From NCBI RefSeq assembly GCF_900111685.1, contig NZ_FOHX01000004.1:639304-703303 (forward strand): a stretch of DNA of 64,000 bases, in the 5' to 3' direction. Source of the DNA: Nonomuraea wenchangensis (GTDB lineage: Bacteria > Actinomycetota > Actinomycetes > Streptosporangiales > Streptosporangiaceae). Below are positions 7,074 to 16,672 of this stretch, in pieces; the stretch's first letter is position 1, and every line of letters begins with the position of its first letter. The notes beneath the pieces are model-generated. The model saw only the letters and a program-made list of their open reading frames with translations, did not search any database and was not told where the DNA came from. Position numbers and translations under genes: made by a program.

Positions 7074-8453
7074 TCACATGTTGATCATGTGCCCCGCGAG
7101 CCCGTGGATGGCCTCCTTGACCGCCTCGCCGAGCGTCGGGTGCGCGTGCACGTTGCGCGCGACCTCGTGCACGGTCAGGTCCCACTGCTGGGCCAGCGTC
7201 AGCTCCGGCAGCAGCTCGGTGACCTCGGGGCCGATCAGGTGGGCGCCCAGCAGCTCGCCGTGCGTGTCATCGCTGATGATCTTGACGAAGCCGGCGCTGT
7301 CGCCGAGGCCGTGCGCCTTGCCGTTCGCCGTGAACGGGAACTTCGCCACCTTCACGTCGTAGCCCAGGTCGCGCGCCTGCGCCTCGGTGTAGCCGAAGCT
7401 CGCCACCTGAGGCTGGCAGTAGGTCGCCCGCGGGATCATGACGTAGTCGAGCTCCATGGTCTCGGCCCCGCCGATCGTCTCGGCCGCGATGATGCCCATG
7501 GACTCGGCGGCGTGCGCCAGCATCAGCTTGGCCGTGACGTCGCCGATGGCGAAGATGTGCGGCACGTTCGTACGGCAGCGGCCGTCCACGGCGATCGCGC
7601 CCCGGTCGGTCAGGGCCACGCCGGTCTTCTCCAGGCCGTAGCCGTCGACGCGCGGCTGGAAGCCGATCGCCTGCAGGACCTTGTCGGCCTCCAGCACCTG
7701 CTGCCGGCCGTCCTTGGTGACGGTGACCTTGACGGAGGAGCCGGTGTCCTCGATGCCGTCCACGCGGGTCGAGGTCAGCACCTCGATGCCGAGCCGCTTG
7801 TAGCGCTTGGCCAGCTCGGCCGAGACCTCCTCGTCCTCCAGCGGCACGACGCGGTCGAGGAACTCGACGATCGTCACCTTGACGCCGTAGTTGTGCATCA
7901 CGTACGCGAACTCCACGCCGATGGCGCCGGCGCCCGCGATGATGACGCTGCCCGGCAACTCCTCGGTGAGGATCTGCTCCTCGTACGTCACCACCCGCTC
8001 CGACAACTGCGTGCCCGGGATCAGCCTGGTGGTGGCCCCGGCCGCGATGATGCAGTGGGAGAAGGTGATGGTCTCGCCGTTCACCTGGAGCGTGTTGGCG
8101 TCGAGGAAGGTGCCCCGGCCGTCGTACTCGGTGATGGCGTTCTTCTTCATCAGGTAGTGAACGCCCTTGACCCGGCCGTCGGCCACCTTGCGGCTGCGCT
8201 GGAAGGCCGCGCCGTAGTCGAAGGTGACCTCGCCGCTGATGCCGAAGGTCTTGGCCTCTTTGGTGAAGATGTGGGCCAGCTCGGCGTTGCGCAGCAGCGC
8301 CTTCGACGGGATGCAGCCCACGTTCAGGCAGACGCCTCCCCAGTATTTCTCCTCGACGACCGCGGTGCGCAGCCCGAGCTGGGCGGCGCGGACCGCGGCC
8401 GTGTATCCTCCCGGACCCGCGCCGAGAACGACGACGTCATAGTGAGTGCTCAT
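7074..8453 (-). CDS. lpdA: Dihydrolipoyl dehydrogenase (E3)
   Basis: 459 residues from the ATG at 8453 ([10 protein letters not shown]); a second ATG four codons upstream is possible. FAD-binding GAGPGG is at 11-16. The redox-active disulfide is CLNVGC at 42-47, a second Rossmann [10 protein letters not shown] binds NAD, and the C-terminal catalytic HPTLGE motif is present. It reoxidises the dihydrolipoyl groups of 2-oxoacid dehydrogenase and glycine-cleavage complexes. No E1/E2 gene is adjacent; an E1alpha-E1beta-E2 operon lies at 43505-47060 and lacks its own E3, so this is a plausible partner. The convergent neighbour is the sigma gene, with 72 bases between. Confidence 0.95.
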   Translation of the reverse strand: MSTHYDVVVLGAGPGGYTAAVRAAQLGLRTAVVEEKYWGGVCLNVGCIPSKALLRNAELAHIFTKEAKTFGISGEVTFDYGAAFQRSRKVADGRVKGVHYLMKKNAITEYDGRGTFLDANTLQVNGETITFSHCIIAAGATTRLIPGTQLSERVVTYEEQILTEELPGSVIIAGAGAIGVEFAYVMHNYGVKVTIVEFLDRVVPLEDEEVSAELAKRYKRLGIEVLTSTRVDGIEDTGSSVKVTVTKDGRQQVLEADKVLQAIGFQPRVDGYGLEKTGVALTDRGAIAVDGRCRTNVPHIFAIGDVTAKLMLAHAAESMGIIAAETIGGAETMELDYVMIPRATYCQPQVASFGYTEAQARDLGYDVKVAKFPFTANGKAHGLGDSAGFVKIISDDTHGELLGAHLIGPEVTELLPELTLAQQWDLTVHEVARNVHAHPTLGEAVKEAIHGLAGHMINM

Positions 8454-8492
8454 GAGTCGGACCATACCGCTCGCCCGGAACCACCCCTGACG

Positions 8493-8867
8493 CTAGACCT
8501 CCACCTGGTAAGGAAGGCTCAGCTCATCGGCGGGCACCCCGCGAATCCCCCAGTTGACTTGCGGCATCTCGATGATCGTCAGCTCGATGTCCTCGGGGTC
8601 GTGCGGCCAGCGGGCGTAGAGCTCCCGGATGAGCGCCCGCTTGGCGTGGTCGCTGCGGCCGGTGAAGCAGACGACCTCCACGATGAGGTAGCGCTCGCTG
8701 CGCTGAGGGCAGACGAAGTCGTCGGGGTCGAGCAGCAGGAAACGGTGGAACCGCTTGTCCTCCGGCAGGCCCCACGCGCTCACCAGGCACTCCTGCAACA
8801 GGTCGGAGACCTCCCGCTGCCGCCCGGCCCACACGTCCCTGCGTCCGTACACCTTCACCTGCGCCAT
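8493..8867 (-). CDS. Tautomerase-family protein (MIF/4-OT superfamily) without N-terminal proline
   Basis: 124 residues from the ATG at 8867. The frame is open further upstream, but those codons are antisense to the response-regulator gene and look non-coding. The body matches the Tautomerase_2 pattern (LPEDKRFHRF, SERYLIVEVVCFTGRS, HAKRALIRELYA, NWGIRGVPADE). Members of this superfamily use Pro at position 2 as the catalytic base; here position 2 is Ala (MAQVKVYG). It is therefore either a non-catalytic or a differently acting subfamily. It lies behind lpdA in the same direction with a 39-base gap and is divergent from the response regulator. Confidence 0.78.
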   Translation of the reverse strand: MAQVKVYGRRDVWAGRQREVSDLLQECLVSAWGLPEDKRFHRFLLLDPDDFVCPQRSERYLIVEVVCFTGRSDHAKRALIRELYARWPHDPEDIELTIIEMPQVNWGIRGVPADELSLPYQVEV

Positions 8868-8886
8868 ACGCGCCACTATAGAAGGC

Positions 8887-9537
8887 GTGATCCGCATTCT
8901 CCTCGCCGACGACGAGGCCATGATGCGCGCCGGGGTGCGCGCCATCCTCGCCTCCGACCCCGAGCTCGACGTGGTGGCCGAGGCGGGCGACGGGCGGCAG
9001 GCCGTCGACCTGGCCATCAGTCACCACCCGGACGTCGCGCTGCTCGACATCCGCATGCCCCTGCTCGACGGGCTGGCCGCCGCCGCCGAGATCCGCAGGG
9101 CCGCGCCGGGCACCGCCGTGGTGATGCTGACCACGTTCGGCGAGGACGACTACATCGCCAAGGCGCTCGACGTCGGCGCGGCCGGGTTCCTGCTGAAGTC
9201 GGGCGACCCGCGCGAGCTGATCGCCGGGATCCACGCCGTGGCCGAGGGCGCCGCCTACCTGGCGCCCCGAGTCGCCCAGCGGGTCATCGCGCAGCTGTCA
9301 GGCGGGCGCATGGCGCGCGGCGCGCGGGCGCGCGACCGCATCGAGGCGCTGACCGAGCGCGAGCGGGAGGTGCTGGCCCTGGTCGGGGCGGGACTGTCCA
9401 ACGCGGAGATCGCGGGCAGGCTCCACATCGTCGAGGGCACGGTCAAGGCGTACGTGAGCGCCATCCTGACCCGGCTCGACGTACGCAACCGCGTACAGGC
9501 CGCGATCATCGCCCACGAGGCCGGGTTGGTAGCCTGA
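8887..9537 (+). CDS. NarL/LuxR-type response regulator, orphan
   Basis: 216 residues from the GTG at 8887. The receiver domain (1-120) has the acidic pair DDE at 8-10, phospho-acceptor Asp54 in LLDIRMP, and a switch lysine in FLLKSGD. A LuxR-type HTH occupies about 150-210 (LTEREREVLALVGAGLSNAEIAGRLHI, with the recognition helix at VEGTVKAYVSAIL). No histidine kinase is adjacent, so its partner is elsewhere. It is followed after six bases by pyrD, and shared transcription is likely although no functional link is known. Twenty bases separate it from the divergent tautomerase gene. Confidence 0.88.
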   Translation: MIRILLADDEAMMRAGVRAILASDPELDVVAEAGDGRQAVDLAISHHPDVALLDIRMPLLDGLAAAAEIRRAAPGTAVVMLTTFGEDDYIAKALDVGAAGFLLKSGDPRELIAGIHAVAEGAAYLAPRVAQRVIAQLSGGRMARGARARDRIEALTEREREVLALVGAGLSNAEIAGRLHIVEGTVKAYVSAILTRLDVRNRVQAAIIAHEAGLVA

Positions 9538-9543
9538 CCCGTG

Positions 9544-10590
<1,047 letters not shown>

Positions 10591-10596
<6 letters not shown>

Positions 10597-10696
10597 GCCG
10601 CTCGCCGTAATGGGAGTCGCCGGGGCCGTCGGTCGCGCCGCCTAGGACGCTCGCCCTCCAGGTCGGCCTCGCGGGAGTCGCCGGGGCCGTCGGTCG
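10591..10696. repeat. Imperfect duplication spanning the end of pyrD and the following spacer
   Basis: The 24-base segment GGGAGTCGCCGGGGCCGTCG+GTCG occurs at 10612-10635 and again at 10673-10696. A 16-base element GCCTAGG(C/A)CGCTCGCC occurs at 10591-10606 (containing the pyrD stop) and at 10640-10655. The offsets are 61 and 49 bases, so this is a local duplication with a 12-base indel. It ends 13 bases before the GNAT start. Confidence 0.7.
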
Positions 10697-10708
10697 TAGG
10701 GTGGGGGA

Positions 10709-11269
10709 GTGATCGAGACGGTAGCACTCCCCGACGGCGTCGTCCTGCGCCCGCTCACCGAGCAGGACGACGAGGCCCTGCTCCGTGCCTACATCCGCAA
10801 CCGCGACCACCTGCGCCGCTGGGAGCCGCGGCGCCCCGCCGAGTTCTACACCCTCCCCGGCCAGTCGCTCCGGCTGAAGGACCTGCTGCGGCAGCGGGCC
10901 GAGGGCCGGACCGTGCCCTGGGTGCTGGCGGACGGCGACGAGATCGTGGGCGCCATGACGCTCAACAACGTCGTCCGCGGCCCGTGGCTCAACGCCGACC
11001 TCGGCTACTGGACCGACGCCCGCTACACCGGCCGCGGCCTGACCACCACGGCCGTGCTGGAGGTGTGCCGGCTGGCCGACCAGGTGCTCGGCCTGCACCG
11101 GATCGCGGCGGCGACCCTGCTCGACAACGCGGCCTCGCAGAGCGTGCTCCGCAAGGCCGGTTTCGAGCAGTTCGGCACCGCGCCCCGCTACCTGGAGATC
11201 GACGGCCGCTGGCAGGACCACCGGCTGTTCCAGCGGATACTCAACGACCGCCCCGCCTTCACGTTCTGA
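10709..11269 (+). CDS. GNAT acetyltransferase, RimJ/RimL type
   Basis: 186 residues, GTG start at 10709 with a good SD (GGGGGAG). The fold follows ribosomal-protein/amino-group N-acetyltransferases: start VLRPLTEQDDEALLRAY, the strand GAMTLNNVV, the acetyl-CoA loop YTGRGLTTTAVLEVC, then LHRIAAATLLDNAASQSVLRKAGF and a C-terminal WQDHRLFQRIL. Such enzymes acetylate protein N-termini or small amines; the substrate is not predictable. It is convergent with the hexosaminidase gene, six bases apart. Confidence 0.85.
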   Translation: MIETVALPDGVVLRPLTEQDDEALLRAYIRNRDHLRRWEPRRPAEFYTLPGQSLRLKDLLRQRAEGRTVPWVLADGDEIVGAMTLNNVVRGPWLNADLGYWTDARYTGRGLTTTAVLEVCRLADQVLGLHRIAAATLLDNAASQSVLRKAGFEQFGTAPRYLEIDGRWQDHRLFQRILNDRPAFTF

Positions 11270-11275
11270 GCCGGC

Positions 11276-12871
11276 TCACGACACGCTCGGCCTGGTGGAC
11301 TCCGGGTCGTGGGTCAGGGCCTCGATGCGGGCCATGAGCTCGGTGACCGGCACGGGGCTCGCCCGGTGCGGGCGGCGCCGCTGCCACGGATGCGGCCCGG
11401 CGAGCGGCCGGTACTCCACTCCGAGCGCGTCCAGCCGCCCCAGGTGCTCGGCCAGCCGCCTGTCGAAGCCGTCCTGCGCGGTGCCGGACCAGGCGACCTC
11501 GGCCAGCGCGCAGGCCCGGGGCCACAATTTGTAGTCGGCGGTGCGGGCGTCGGGGACGCGCTCGGTCCAGAGCTGCGCCTGCGCGCCCAGCACGCGGGCG
11601 CGCTCCTCGTCCGTCCACTCCTCCGGGGCGGGCACGAACGCGGCCACGTCCGCCACGGTGATCGCATCGGCGATCGCCTGCGGCTCGTCCGGCGAGGACG
11701 TCTCAGCGTAGTCGAAGTAGAGCGGGAACACCGGCGTCGCCACCACGTCGTGCCCGGCCGCCGCCGCGCGCCGGCCCACGCCCATGCCGCGCCACGGCAT
11801 GACCACCGTGTCCTGCCGCAGGCCGCCGCTGACGAACGCCTCGTCCCACACCACGGCCCGCGTCCCCCGCTCGGCCAGCGCGTCGGCCAGCCGGCGCAGG
11901 AACCACGCCTGCAGCTCGTTGACGGTGGCGAGGCCCAGGGACTCCCGGTACGCGGTGATCTCCGGGGAGGCCGCCCAGTGGTCGAGCACGACCTCGTCGC
12001 CGCCGATGTGCACGTACGGGGTCTCGCCGAGCGCGCCGATCACCTCGTCGAAGACCGTGGTCAGGAACTCCACGGTCGGCGGCAGCGGTGACAGGATCGC
12101 GGGGGAGATGCCCCACCGGTCCAGCACCTCGTACGGCTCCCCGGTCGCCCCCAACGCCGGATAGGCGGCGAGGATCGCCGAGGCGTGCCCCGGCACGTCG
12201 ATCTCCGGCACGACCGTCACGCAGCGCGCCCGTGCGTACGCCCCGATCTCGGCCAGGTCGTCCAGCGTGTAGTAGCCGCCGTGCGGCACCTCGTCGTAGG
12301 CCACGGGCTCCCCGTGGGGGTGGACGGCGGTGCGCGGCCGGTGCGAGGAGACCTCGTGCAGCAGCGGGTACGCCCGGCTCTCCACCCGCCACCCCTGGTC
12401 GTCCACCAGGTGCAGGTGGAGCCGGTTGAGCTTGTGGAGCGCCATGAGGTCGATGAGGCGCAGCACCTCGCGCTTGGGGAAGAAGTGCCTGGCCACGTCC
12501 AGGTGCAGGCCGCGCCACGGGAAGCGGGGCGCGTCCTCCACGCGCACGCCGGGCACGGGCCAGGACGCCCGCTCGGTGTGCCGGTAGGAGGCGGCCGGCA
12601 GGAGCTGGTGCAGCGTCTGCGCCGCGTAGAACGCCCCCGCCCGCCCGCCGGCCACGATCTCCACGCCCCGCGAGCCCACCGTCAGCCGGTACGCCTCCGC
12701 GCCCAGCTCAGGATCGCGCCGTACGTCGATCTCGCCGGTGTCGCCGGGACGCGGGTCCAGGCGGGGAAGGGCGAGACGGACGGCGTCCACGAAGTCGCCG
12801 GAGACGGTCGCGCCGATGGTCAGCTCGTACGAACCGGACAGGTGGGAAGAAAGTACGGGACGAGGGATCAT
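11276..12871 (-). CDS. Beta-N-acetylhexosaminidase, GH20
   Basis: 531 residues. An N-terminal GH20b-like domain (about 1-110; TVGSRGVEIVAGG, AGAFYAAQTLHQLLP) precedes the catalytic barrel. Barrel signatures are FPWRGLHLDVARHF, HKLNRLHLHLVDDQGWR, PEIDVPGHASAILAAYP and the catalytic Asp-Glu in HIGGDEV near residue 290. The enzyme removes terminal GlcNAc/GalNAc by substrate-assisted catalysis. No signal peptide is seen, so it probably acts inside the cell on chitobiose or recycled wall sugars. Its ATG overlaps by four bases the stop of the upstream amidase gene, so both are one transcription unit; together they could serve peptidoglycan turnover. Confidence 0.93.
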   Translation of the reverse strand: MIPRPVLSSHLSGSYELTIGATVSGDFVDAVRLALPRLDPRPGDTGEIDVRRDPELGAEAYRLTVGSRGVEIVAGGRAGAFYAAQTLHQLLPAASYRHTERASWPVPGVRVEDAPRFPWRGLHLDVARHFFPKREVLRLIDLMALHKLNRLHLHLVDDQGWRVESRAYPLLHEVSSHRPRTAVHPHGEPVAYDEVPHGGYYTLDDLAEIGAYARARCVTVVPEIDVPGHASAILAAYPALGATGEPYEVLDRWGISPAILSPLPPTVEFLTTVFDEVIGALGETPYVHIGGDEVVLDHWAASPEITAYRESLGLATVNELQAWFLRRLADALAERGTRAVVWDEAFVSGGLRQDTVVMPWRGMGVGRRAAAAGHDVVATPVFPLYFDYAETSSPDEPQAIADAITVADVAAFVPAPEEWTDEERARVLGAQAQLWTERVPDARTADYKLWPRACALAEVAWSGTAQDGFDRRLAEHLGRLDALGVEYRPLAGPHPWQRRRPHRASPVPVTELMARIEALTHDPESTRPSVS

Positions 12872-13722
12872 GTCCCCAAATAGTGCTGCAATCCGTTCGC
12901 GAGCGCCACCGCGATCCGCTGCCGGAACGCCGGGCTCGACAGCTTGGCCGCGTCGCCCGCGTTGCGCATGTTGCCGGTCTCGATGAAGATCTTCGGCACC
13001 GTGGACAGGTTGAGCCCGCCGAGGTCCTTGCGGTAGTCGAGCGCGTTCTTGCCGATGTAGGTGGAGTAGGGGATGCCGGTGCCCTTGCGGTAGGCGTCCC
13101 GTACGTCGATGCCCAGCCTGGACGACTTGTCCACGACCTTGTCCACCGGGCCGTTGATCTTCTTCGGCATGATGACGTGGAAGCCGTGGTCCCTCGGGCC
13201 CGCGCCGTCGGCGTGGATGGAGATTGCGGCGTCCGCGCCCGCCTTGTTGCCGATCGCGGCCCGCTCGGTGATGCAGGGGCCGACGCCGGTGTTGTTGCTC
13301 CTGGTGAGCTTGACGGTCGCGCCGCGCTCACGCAGGATCTTGGCCAGCCGGGTGGAGACGTCCCAGGTGAAGGCGGCCTCGCTGAAGCCGTTGTTGGTCG
13401 AGGTGCCGGTGGTGTCGCACGCCTTCTTCTCGGTCAGCACGTCGACCGGGCGGTTGATGATCTCCGGGTGGCGGTAGTTGTTGCCGTTGTGGCCCGGGTC
13501 GAGGACGATCACCTTGCCCTCCAGCGGCTTGGCCTTCGGCGGCGACTGCTTGCCGGGGCTCTGCTCGGCCGGCGTGGTCTCCTGCCGCGCGGGCCCCTGC
13601 GCCGTGTCGGCGGTCGCGGGAGCGGCCTGACCGGTCGCGGCGCCGTTGCCGGAACCGGCGCCGCCGCACGCGGAGGCGATCAGGCCGCAAGCGGCGAGGA
13701 CTGAGGCTGCTAGAGCACGCAT
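12868..13722 (-). CDS. N-acetylmuramoyl-L-alanine amidase (Amidase_3), lipoprotein
   Basis: 284 residues from the ATG at 13722. A lipoprotein signal ends in LIASAC near residue 18-20, followed by a Gly/Ala/Pro/Gln linker of about 60 residues. The amidase domain starts at VIVLDPGHNGNN (first zinc His), with the second-ligand region after RPVDVLTEKKA and SIHADGAG carrying another His. The fold cleaves the bond between MurNAc and the stem peptide. The unusual length before the second ligand includes CDTTGTSTNNG, an insertion common in actinobacterial members. It is anchored outside the membrane and coupled to the GH20 gene by overlap. Confidence 0.9.
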   Translation of the reverse strand: MRALAASVLAACGLIASACGGAGSGNGAATGQAAPATADTAQGPARQETTPAEQSPGKQSPPKAKPLEGKVIVLDPGHNGNNYRHPEIINRPVDVLTEKKACDTTGTSTNNGFSEAAFTWDVSTRLAKILRERGATVKLTRSNNTGVGPCITERAAIGNKAGADAAISIHADGAGPRDHGFHVIMPKKINGPVDKVVDKSSRLGIDVRDAYRKGTGIPYSTYIGKNALDYRKDLGGLNLSTVPKIFIETGNMRNAGDAAKLSSPAFRQRIAVALANGLQHYLGT

Positions 13723-13780
13723 GGCGTCCAACTTACGTCAATGAGCGTGCTCAAACCCCGCATACGGCGTGTCCGGCGCG

Positions 13781-14029
13781 TTACCAGACGTGCTCGCCGA
13801 CCTCCTGGCGCTCCAGCAGGGCGGCCAGCTCCCGCGCGTCCTCGGCGTCCAGGCCGAGCACGACGCGGGGACGGCCCCACGGGTGGTCGAGGGAGTGGGC
13901 GACGTAGCTGGCGACGGATTCCGCACCGCCGTCGGCGCCCCGCCCCCTGTTCGTGCGCCAGTGCCCCCAGGCGCGCTCGAGCTCGGCAGCCGCGCGCTGG
14001 GCGCAGGACACCAGTTCCGGATCACGCAT
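13781..14029 (-). CDS. Small conserved-looking protein of unknown function
   Basis: 82 residues from an ATG with a strong SD (GGGGGAA, spaced five bases). It is soluble and rich in Ala, Glu and Arg, with helical N- and C-terminal parts (CAQRAAAELERAWGHWR and DAEDARELAALLERQ) around a central ESVASYVAHSLDHPWGRPRVVLGLD. No cysteine pair and no DNA-binding motif beyond basic residues in the middle. The good SD and codon pattern support a real gene. Function unknown. Confidence 0.6.
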   Translation of the reverse strand: MRDPELVSCAQRAAAELERAWGHWRTNRGRGADGGAESVASYVAHSLDHPWGRPRVVLGLDAEDARELAALLERQEVGEHVW

Positions 14030-14101
14030 GACTGTTCCCCCGGATCAGATCGTGGCCGGAACGGATCCGGCCACCAATAGCATGACGCTGCCGAGTTAAC
14101 C

Positions 14102-14127
14102 GCCGTGCGGCCGCGCCGCCGCACGGC
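14102..14127. terminator. GC-rich hairpin after the LacI-type gene
   Basis: Perfect 10-base arms GCCGTGCGGC and GCCGCACGGC around a six-base loop. It lies 22 bases past the stop of the minus-strand regulator gene and has no strong T run, as is usual at this GC content. The rest of the 14030-14148 gap shows nothing else. Confidence 0.5.
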
Positions 14128-14148
14128 TTGACCCAGCCTTGGTGCTTT

Positions 14149-15198
14149 TCAGACGCGACCCGTGCTCCGCCTCACGATCAGCTCCGGCCGCACCTCGCGC
14201 AGCCGCGCGCCCTTGCCGGGATCGCCGATCCGGTCGCTCAGCAGCGCCGCCGCCGACCGCCCCATGGCCCGCCTGGCCTGGTCGACGGAGGTCAGCGAGA
14301 CGTGGCTGGAGGCCGACATCTGGGTGTTGTCGTAGCCGACCACGGACAGGTCCTCGGGGACGCGCAGGCCCAGGTCGGCGGCGGCGGACAGCACGCCCAG
14401 CGCGACCACGTCGTTGGCGGCGAAGATCGCCGTGGGCCTGGGGTCGCGGGTCAGCAGCGCCGTCGCCGCCTCCCGGCCGCCCTCCTCCGAGGCGTCCGCC
14501 GCCTCGACCATGATGTACGGCGCCAGCGAGTGCCTGCGCATCGCCACGAGGTATCCCTCGCACCGTGACGAACGCGGCCCCTCGATGTGCGCGATGCGCT
14601 TGTGCCCCAGCCCGACCAGGTGGTCGATGGCCAGGCGGGCGCCGAGCTGGTCGTCGTCGACCACGATGTCGACGCCGTCGAGCTCGATGTCACGTTCCCC
14701 GACGACCACCGTCGGCGTGTACGCGGTCGCCTCGATCAGCGTCTCGCTGGTCGGGGCGATGCCCAGCAGCACCAGCCCGTCGACCCGCAGCTCCAGGAAC
14801 GCCTCGACGGCCTCGTCCTCGAAGGCGGGGTCCCACTGGCTGTTGCCGATGAGCATGCGTAAGCCGTCGCCGTGCAGGCTCTCCTGCAGGCCGTCGAGGA
14901 ACTCGGCGTAGAACGGGTTATGCAGGTCGGCGACGAGCGCGCCGACGAGGTGGGTACGTCCCTCGACCAGGCTGCGCGCGACCGCGTTCGGGCGGTAGCC
15001 CAGCTCGCGGGCGGCCTGCAGCACGGCCTGGCGCCGGTGCTCGCTCACGTGCGGTGAACCACGCAGCACGAGTGAGACCAGCGATTTGGAGACGCCGGCT
15101 CGCTCGGCGACGTTCCTGATGGTCGGTCTGGGCCGAGGCAAGGCATCTACCTCTCTCAGCTCAGTGATCGTTGAAGTTTTGACGGGCGGTCCTGACAT
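14149..15198 (-). CDS. LacI-family transcriptional regulator
   Basis: 349 residues from the ATG at 15198, chosen for the SD GGGGGAG just upstream; the frame stays open for 39 more codons but lacks an SD. The LacI HTH is at about 27-70 (TIRNVAERAGVSKSLVSLVLRGSPHVSEHRRQAVLQAARELGYRPNA, with the hinge after it). The periplasmic-binding-protein-like sugar domain follows (LVGALVADLHNPFYAEFLDGL, DGLVLLG, VVGERD, AIFAANDVVALGVL, VVGYDNTQMS). It represses sugar-use genes in related bacteria. The nearest sugar enzyme is the GH20 gene 1.3 kb downstream, a weak link. It is divergent from a TetR gene. Confidence 0.9.
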   Translation of the reverse strand: MSGPPVKTSTITELREVDALPRPRPTIRNVAERAGVSKSLVSLVLRGSPHVSEHRRQAVLQAARELGYRPNAVARSLVEGRTHLVGALVADLHNPFYAEFLDGLQESLHGDGLRMLIGNSQWDPAFEDEAVEAFLELRVDGLVLLGIAPTSETLIEATAYTPTVVVGERDIELDGVDIVVDDDQLGARLAIDHLVGLGHKRIAHIEGPRSSRCEGYLVAMRRHSLAPYIMVEAADASEEGGREAATALLTRDPRPTAIFAANDVVALGVLSAAADLGLRVPEDLSVVGYDNTQMSASSHVSLTSVDQARRAMGRSAAALLSDRIGDPGKGARLREVRPELIVRRSTGRV

Positions 15199-15343
15199 GT
15201 GTCTCCCCCGCGATGCGGATATGGGCACCTGTCTCACAAAACGATCGAGTTCCCCGCAGGGTACGGCCTCCATCGCGGTTTGACGGACAGAAGTGGACCT
15301 TGACCGGAAACGCACAGGCCAAGGGGTCGGCTACCGTACAGGG

Positions 15344-15994
15344 GTGACATCCGGGAAGTCAGCCGAGACGGCACGGCCGGCACGGCGCAGGCTGAGCGTG
15401 GACCGTCGTCGCGAAGAGCTGATGGCGGCGGCTCTGGAGCTGTTCAGCACCCGCGACGCGGAGGATGTCTCGATCGACGACGTGGCGTCGGCGGCGGGCG
15501 CCTCGCGCGCCCTGGTCTACCACTACTTCGGCGGCAAGCAGGAGCTCTACGTGGCCGCGCTGAAGAGCGCGGCGGAGCAACTGGAGTCGCGGCTCCGGCC
15601 GCAGGACGGCGGCCGGCCGCTGGACGACCTGGCCTCCGGGCTCGGCCGCTATTTCGACTTCGTCGAGGAGCACGCGGCCGGCTTCGCGGCGCTGCTGCGC
15701 GGCGGCCCCGCCAATCGTTCCGGCGAGGTCGGCGAGATCGTCGACGGCGTGCGGCGCCGGTTGTTCCGCCTCATCCAGGAGCAGATGGGGGTCGAGGAGC
15801 CCGGCCCGGTGCTGCGCGCGACCCTGCGCTCGTGGATCGCATCCGTGGAGACGGCCGGCCTCGACTGGCTGGAGCACCGCGATCTCGAACGCCCCGCGCT
15901 CGAACGCATGCTCGTGGACCAGATGGTGGCGCTGCTCGGGGTCGCGGCCGCCTACGACGCCGACGTGGCCGCCCTGCTGGAGCGGCTGACGTAG
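15344..15994 (+). CDS. TetR-family regulator
   Basis: 216 residues from the GTG at 15344; upstream codons to 15293 are open but look non-coding. The TetR HTH is at about 20-66 (RREELMAAALELFS, DVSIDDVASAAGASRALVYHYFGGKQELYVAAL). The rest is helical, with a conserved-looking FDFVEEHAAGFAALLRGG that recurs in a subgroup of actinobacterial TetR proteins. The ligand is unknown. It is divergent from the LacI gene across 145 bases, and no clear shared palindrome was found there. Confidence 0.85.
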   Translation: MTSGKSAETARPARRRLSVDRRREELMAAALELFSTRDAEDVSIDDVASAAGASRALVYHYFGGKQELYVAALKSAAEQLESRLRPQDGGRPLDDLASGLGRYFDFVEEHAAGFAALLRGGPANRSGEVGEIVDGVRRRLFRLIQEQMGVEEPGPVLRATLRSWIASVETAGLDWLEHRDLERPALERMLVDQMVALLGVAAAYDADVAALLERLT

Positions 15995-16144
15995 GACGCC
16001 GGCGGCCCGGCGGGCCGGGCAGGCCGGACGAGAAGGGCGGCGCCGGACGCGCGGCGCCTCCTCGTCGAGGTGGACCGGGCCCCAGTGCCGGCCTGGCCCA
16101 CCCTTCACCCCCCTGAGGTTCGTGAGTGCGTGACGACCCCTCGG

Positions 16145-16348
16145 TTACTCGGAACGCTGCTGCGGAATCCCCGCGAGCAGTGCCCGGACCTCCGTCTCCC
16201 GGTAACGCCGATGGCCACCGAGCGTGCGGATGGACGTCAACTTGCCCGCCTTGGCCCACCGCGTGACGGTCTTGGGGTCGACCCTGAACATGGTGGCGAC
16301 CTCAGCGGGCGTAAGCAGTGGCTCGGCCTCGGGTGTACGAGCTGACAT
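16145..16348 (-). CDS. bldC: Developmental regulator BldC (MerR-like HTH)
   Basis: 67 residues, nearly identical in my memory to Streptomyces BldC: TPAEVATMFRVDPKTVTRWAKAG, then the wing SIRTLGGHRRYRETEVRALLAGI and the tail PQQRSE. It is a single winged-HTH of the MerR type without an effector domain. In Streptomyces it binds direct repeats cooperatively and holds back sporulation until vegetative growth is complete. The valine/leucine dehydrogenase gene nearby matches the Streptomyces gene order. A BldD-box match lies about 200 bases upstream. Confidence 0.95.
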   Translation of the reverse strand: MSARTPEAEPLLTPAEVATMFRVDPKTVTRWAKAGKLTSIRTLGGHRRYRETEVRALLAGIPQQRSE

Positions 16349-16672
16349 TTGTGCGGCCTCTCCTCCGTGTGGACCGGCTTCGCGATCCTGTGACTGCCGT
16401 TTGCGCGTGTCACGGATGTCCGCCTATGGCGCAGAGCGTGCGGCTTTTCTAAGCCATATGCGGCATCACCCGATGTGACCATACCGCCACGCAGAGCGAT
16501 TGGCGAGCCCTTCTTTGACCCAACTGCCCGCCCCCCGTGGCCATGTCACGCTCGGTGATTCTAGCGACACGTTTCGTGGTATCGCAGTGAAAACGGCAAA
16601 CTACTCAGTTCGCAGAAGAGAGCAGCCGCGAGCCGTGACCTACTCATGCAGGTCAGACGGCCGTATTGGGGC
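16349..16672. other. Long non-coding region upstream of bldC
   Basis: About 324 bases without a credible gene, between bldC and the next minus-strand gene. It should hold the bldC promoter and a long 5' leader. Besides the BldD-box match at 16546-16558, AT-richer stretches such as ATCGCAGTGAAAACGG near 16582 stand out against the GC-rich surroundings. No terminator-like hairpin with strong arms was recognised. Confidence 0.5.
16546..16558. promoter_or_regulatory. BldD-box match upstream of bldC
   Basis: TCAC-GCTCG-GTGA fits the BldD consensus TNAC-N5-GTNA at every fixed position. In Streptomyces bldC is a reported direct BldD target, so a site here makes biological sense. The consensus is short and chance matches are common in a GC-rich genome. 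Confidence 0.5.
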
